Under the pieces are notes generated by a model. The model was not told the DNA's origin. It ran no database searches and saw only the letters and a list, made by a program, of their open reading frames with translations. Positions 15,170 to 17,176 of a DNA stretch of 17,176 nucleotides are shown here, in pieces. Each line of letters starts with the position of its first letter. Position 1 is the first letter of the stretch. The position numbers and the translations under genes were made by a program. Source of the DNA: Thermoplasmata archaeon M9B2D (lineage in GTDB: Archaea > Thermoplasmatota > E2 > DHVEG-1); assembly GCA_002900555.1 (NCBI GenBank), contig MUGD01000035.1:1-17176 (forward strand), read 5' to 3'.

Positions 15170-16652
15170 CGAAAGATTCAAAGACACTACCTTGCTTCTG
15201 TTGTAGAAATAACTTTATTCCTGTAGAAAAGATACGAAAATTCCGATAGACAAACAACTGTCGAATAAGCTGCGAGAAGAAATACCGGGGGCTAAAATAA
15301 AACCGTCGGTACGCTTCAGTGATTTTATTTCGGAACTCTTCGATAGTAAAGACTCCTAACCCTTCTCGGGAGTTGTTCATGACAAACAATTCATCTTCCT
15401 TTATAACTCCGTTCTTCACCGCATCTTCCCACAGAGCGCTTCCTTTCATGTACTGGAAGGGATAGAAAAAAGCAAAATCTAAATTCAGTTTCTTAGCAAA
15501 ACGTATTGTATCCTCAATATGTTTCTCTGTCTCCATTGGTGCACCAACAATAAAGTTACCAATGGTAAGAAAACCGGTTTTTTTACTAAGTGTAACTGCT
15601 TTTCGGATTTGATCAAGGGTGATTTTTTTGTTATAGTAATCAAGAACGTCTTGGTTCCCAGATTCGATACCAAACTCGATAGATTTCACTCCTGCTTTTT
15701 TCATCTTTTGAAATAACTGTCCATCCGCATCAGTAACCCGCACACCAGCGATCCATATCTCGAGATTAAGTTTTTTTTCAATAAGGGAATCCATAATGTG
15801 TTCAGCCCGCTTCTTCTCAGTAAGAAAATTATCATCCACGATAAAAACAGAGTCATACTCCTCTGCTATCTCCTCTAACTCTTGTATGACATTTTCTGTA
15901 GAACGGGAGCGATAGTTTCGAAAAATAGATTTGCTCACACAGAAACGACAATTGAACGGGCATCCACGTGTCGTAACCATAGAGGTTATCTTTCCTTTGG
16001 CAAAAAACGTTACACCCGCTATTTGCCTTTTCCCATATGAATAGTGCTGTGTCAGATGACGAGATGGGAAAGCGATTTGATCAAGATCCTGGATTTCGTA
16101 TGCAGGAAGACCCATCTTCACTTCGCCGCTCTCTCTGTAATAGACTCCATGTACTTCAGCCAGTGTTTTTTTCTTATCAAGGACATCGAGGATTTCATTA
16201 ATTGTTTCTTCCCCATCTCCAACGACAGCAATATCAGCAGGTATTTCCTCTAATACCTGTTGTCGTTGCAGGGTACAGTGTGGCCCGCCAATTATTACCA
16301 TACAGTCAGGAGATGTCTTTTTGATATACGTCACAAGTTTTTTTGCTGAAGAGGCAATCTGAGTGGTAATGGTGACACAGACGACGTCAGTTTTTTCTAA
16401 GAGTTTTTGAAGCTTTTCTTCACTAAAAGGTTCTGCTACAAAATCCACAAGCATGACCGTCTGGTTTCTTTGTTCTAGTTGTTTTGCGATGTAGAGAAGG
16501 CCAAGTGGAGGGAGATATGCCTCCATAGAGAATTCTTTGCGTAACAAGGAGTAATCCATCGGAGGATCGATTAATAGATATGATCGGTGATTCGGCATCG
16601 ACCGCATATCCAATTTGATAGTAAATAAACCTTTCTTGGCATCATCTGACAT
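15156..16652 (-). CDS. Radical SAM protein with cobalamin-binding-type N-terminal domain
   Basis: The N-terminal half is a B12-binding-like Rossmann domain beginning LLIDPPMDYSLL, with PPLGLLYIAKQLEQ, IIGGPHCT and VVGDGEETI; the DxHxxG histidine motif is absent, as in many B12-radical SAM enzymes. The radical SAM core has the cluster motif C-P-F-N-C-R-F-C (C231, C235, C238 counted from this start), then FIVDDNF and IEFGIESG. The C-terminus is basic and aromatic. Such proteins methylate or rearrange lipids, tetrapyrroles, peptides or antibiotics; the substrate here is unknown. I chose ATG 16652. The longest frame starts at 16736, but that would run through a TATA-like box at 16690-16699 and the divergent gene's leader and has no ribosome site; starts at 16604 and 16595 are also possible. 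It converges on panE with four bases between stops. Confidence 0.87.
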   Translation of the reverse strand: MSDDAKKGLFTIKLDMRSMPNHRSYLLIDPPMDYSLLRKEFSMEAYLPPLGLLYIAKQLEQRNQTVMLVDFVAEPFSEEKLQKLLEKTDVVCVTITTQIASSAKKLVTYIKKTSPDCMVIIGGPHCTLQRQQVLEEIPADIAVVGDGEETINEILDVLDKKKTLAEVHGVYYRESGEVKMGLPAYEIQDLDQIAFPSRHLTQHYSYGKRQIAGVTFFAKGKITSMVTTRGCPFNCRFCVSKSIFRNYRSRSTENVIQELEEIAEEYDSVFIVDDNFLTEKKRAEHIMDSLIEKKLNLEIWIAGVRVTDADGQLFQKMKKAGVKSIEFGIESGNQDVLDYYNKKITLDQIRKAVTLSKKTGFLTIGNFIVGAPMETEKHIEDTIRFAKKLNLDFAFFYPFQYMKGSALWEDAVKNGVIKEDELFVMNNSREGLGVFTIEEFRNKITEAYRRFYFSPRYFFSQLIRQLFVYRNFRIFSTGIKLFLQQKQGSVFESFEKSN

Positions 16653-16689
16653 AGAACAGTAATGGTCTATCGTGTCAATACCAATAACT

Positions 16690-16699
16690 TTATATAAAT
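16690..16699. promoter_or_regulatory. Shared TATA-like box of a divergent gene pair
   Basis: TTTATATAAA is palindromic and lies between the radical SAM gene (-) and the membrane-anchored protein gene (+). Initiation about 25 bases away on each side would give starts near 16669 on the - strand and 16720 on the + strand, leaving leaders of about 17 and 34 bases. This supports the shorter start of the radical SAM gene. Confidence 0.5.
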
Positions 16700-16753
16700 T
16701 GTAACCTATATTAATAATAGTAAAATCCATGTACATTTCGGAGGCAAAATTGC

Positions 16754-17176
16754 ATGTTCATTAGACGTAAACAAAAAATTCTATTAGTTGTCTCGCTACT
16801 TGTTATCGCTTGTTTACTTATCTCTGGAACCTTTGTGTATTTTGAATATTATGCAACTAAGAAAATAACCCCACTTGTAGAAACGCCCATTGTGATAGAT
16901 GACCGTATTAGTCCGTTAGAGAACCAAGGGCTCGTCCTGGAGGTGCTCAGGATTCGTCATCGTGGCCTACTTGATAAATTACTCAAACCAGGGAATTCCT
17001 GGAAAACGAACCCTTCGTTTTATTTCATCTCCAACATGGATGGACTGGAGTATGCCAGTAAAGACGTCACCCAGCATGGCAGGACCGCTGAAATACTGTT
17101 TAACACATGGGATACCATGTTTGAGGAAAACAAGATCATGAAAGACGCAGAAGAGGAGCAACAAACATCGACGGTC
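16754..17176 (+). CDS. Membrane-anchored protein, partial, function unknown
   Basis: The reading frame is open from ATG 16754 to the end of the window (141 codons, no stop), so the gene is cut by the edge. A GGAGG site (16740-16744) precedes the start by nine bases and a TATA-like box lies at 16690-16699. Residues 1-7 are basic, residues 9-30 form one hydrophobic helix, and the rest is polar, so the protein is probably anchored by its N-terminus with the bulk outside the cell. No cleavage site is obvious. The soluble part (LENQGLVLEVLRIRHRG, FYFISNMDGLEY, NTWDTMFEEN) has a regular codon pattern and looks like a conserved extracytoplasmic domain, but I cannot name the family. It diverges from the radical SAM gene. 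Confidence 0.75.
   Translation, partial: MFIRRKQKILLVVSLLVIACLLISGTFVYFEYYATKKITPLVETPIVIDDRISPLENQGLVLEVLRIRHRGLLDKLLKPGNSWKTNPSFYFISNMDGLEYASKDVTQHGRTAEILFNTWDTMFEENKIMKDAEEEQQTSTV

Noticed and set aside
16653..16736. Longer start of the B12-type radical SAM gene
   Set aside because: It would code through the divergent promoter, add residues unlike the family and lacks a ribosome site.
1..17176. tRNA, rRNA, CRISPR array, insertion sequence or phage genes
   Set aside because: I read the gaps on both strands and found no cloverleaf, regularly spaced repeats, transposase or integrase motifs, or terminal inverted repeats.

Overview
The window reads as a stretch of an archaeal chromosome, most likely a mesophilic euryarchaeon or Thermoplasmatota-type lineage, at moderate-to-low GC. 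Clues are TATA-box-like elements (TTTATATA type) about 25 to 55 bases ahead of genes instead of bacterial -35/-10 pairs, several genes with very short or no leaders beside others with strong GGAGG Shine-Dalgarno sites, a SurE and a rhodanese-free ThiI relative, and a bacterial-type UvrABC set of the kind some archaea carry. I cannot name a species from the sequence, and lineage is an inference.

Left part (1-7232): an Fe-S ferredoxin-like protein on the + strand converges with a three-gene nucleotide excision repair operon on the - strand, uvrA-uvrC-uvrB, in which each gene overlaps the next (13 and 4 bases). UvrA is full length with both zinc modules, UvrB is complete, and UvrC ends right after its nuclease domain without the usual C-terminal helix-hairpin-helix. 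Bases 7233-7522 hold the uvrA promoter, a 15-base palindrome and a T-rich terminator.

Middle part (7523-10660): a small secreted or membrane protein (-), a weak possible small ORF, a MacB/LolCDE-type ABC exporter pair (+, 4-base overlap), and two very small genes with good ribosome binding sites: a 56-residue charged protein (-) and a 57-residue Cys/His zinc-binding-like protein (+).

Right part (10707-17176): a YgiQ-type radical SAM protein (-) diverges from surE (+). Next come a ThiI-like THUMP protein whose PP-loop is destroyed and whose C-terminus is cut short, translationally coupled to a ketopantoate reductase (CoA pathway). This pair converges, through a hairpin lying across both stop codons, with a cobalamin-binding-type radical SAM protein (-). 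A membrane-anchored protein of unknown function (+) diverges from that gene and runs off the window. I see no rRNA, tRNA, CRISPR array, insertion sequence or integrase. The most notable observation is the apparently PP-loop-dead ThiI relative joined to a panE-like gene.
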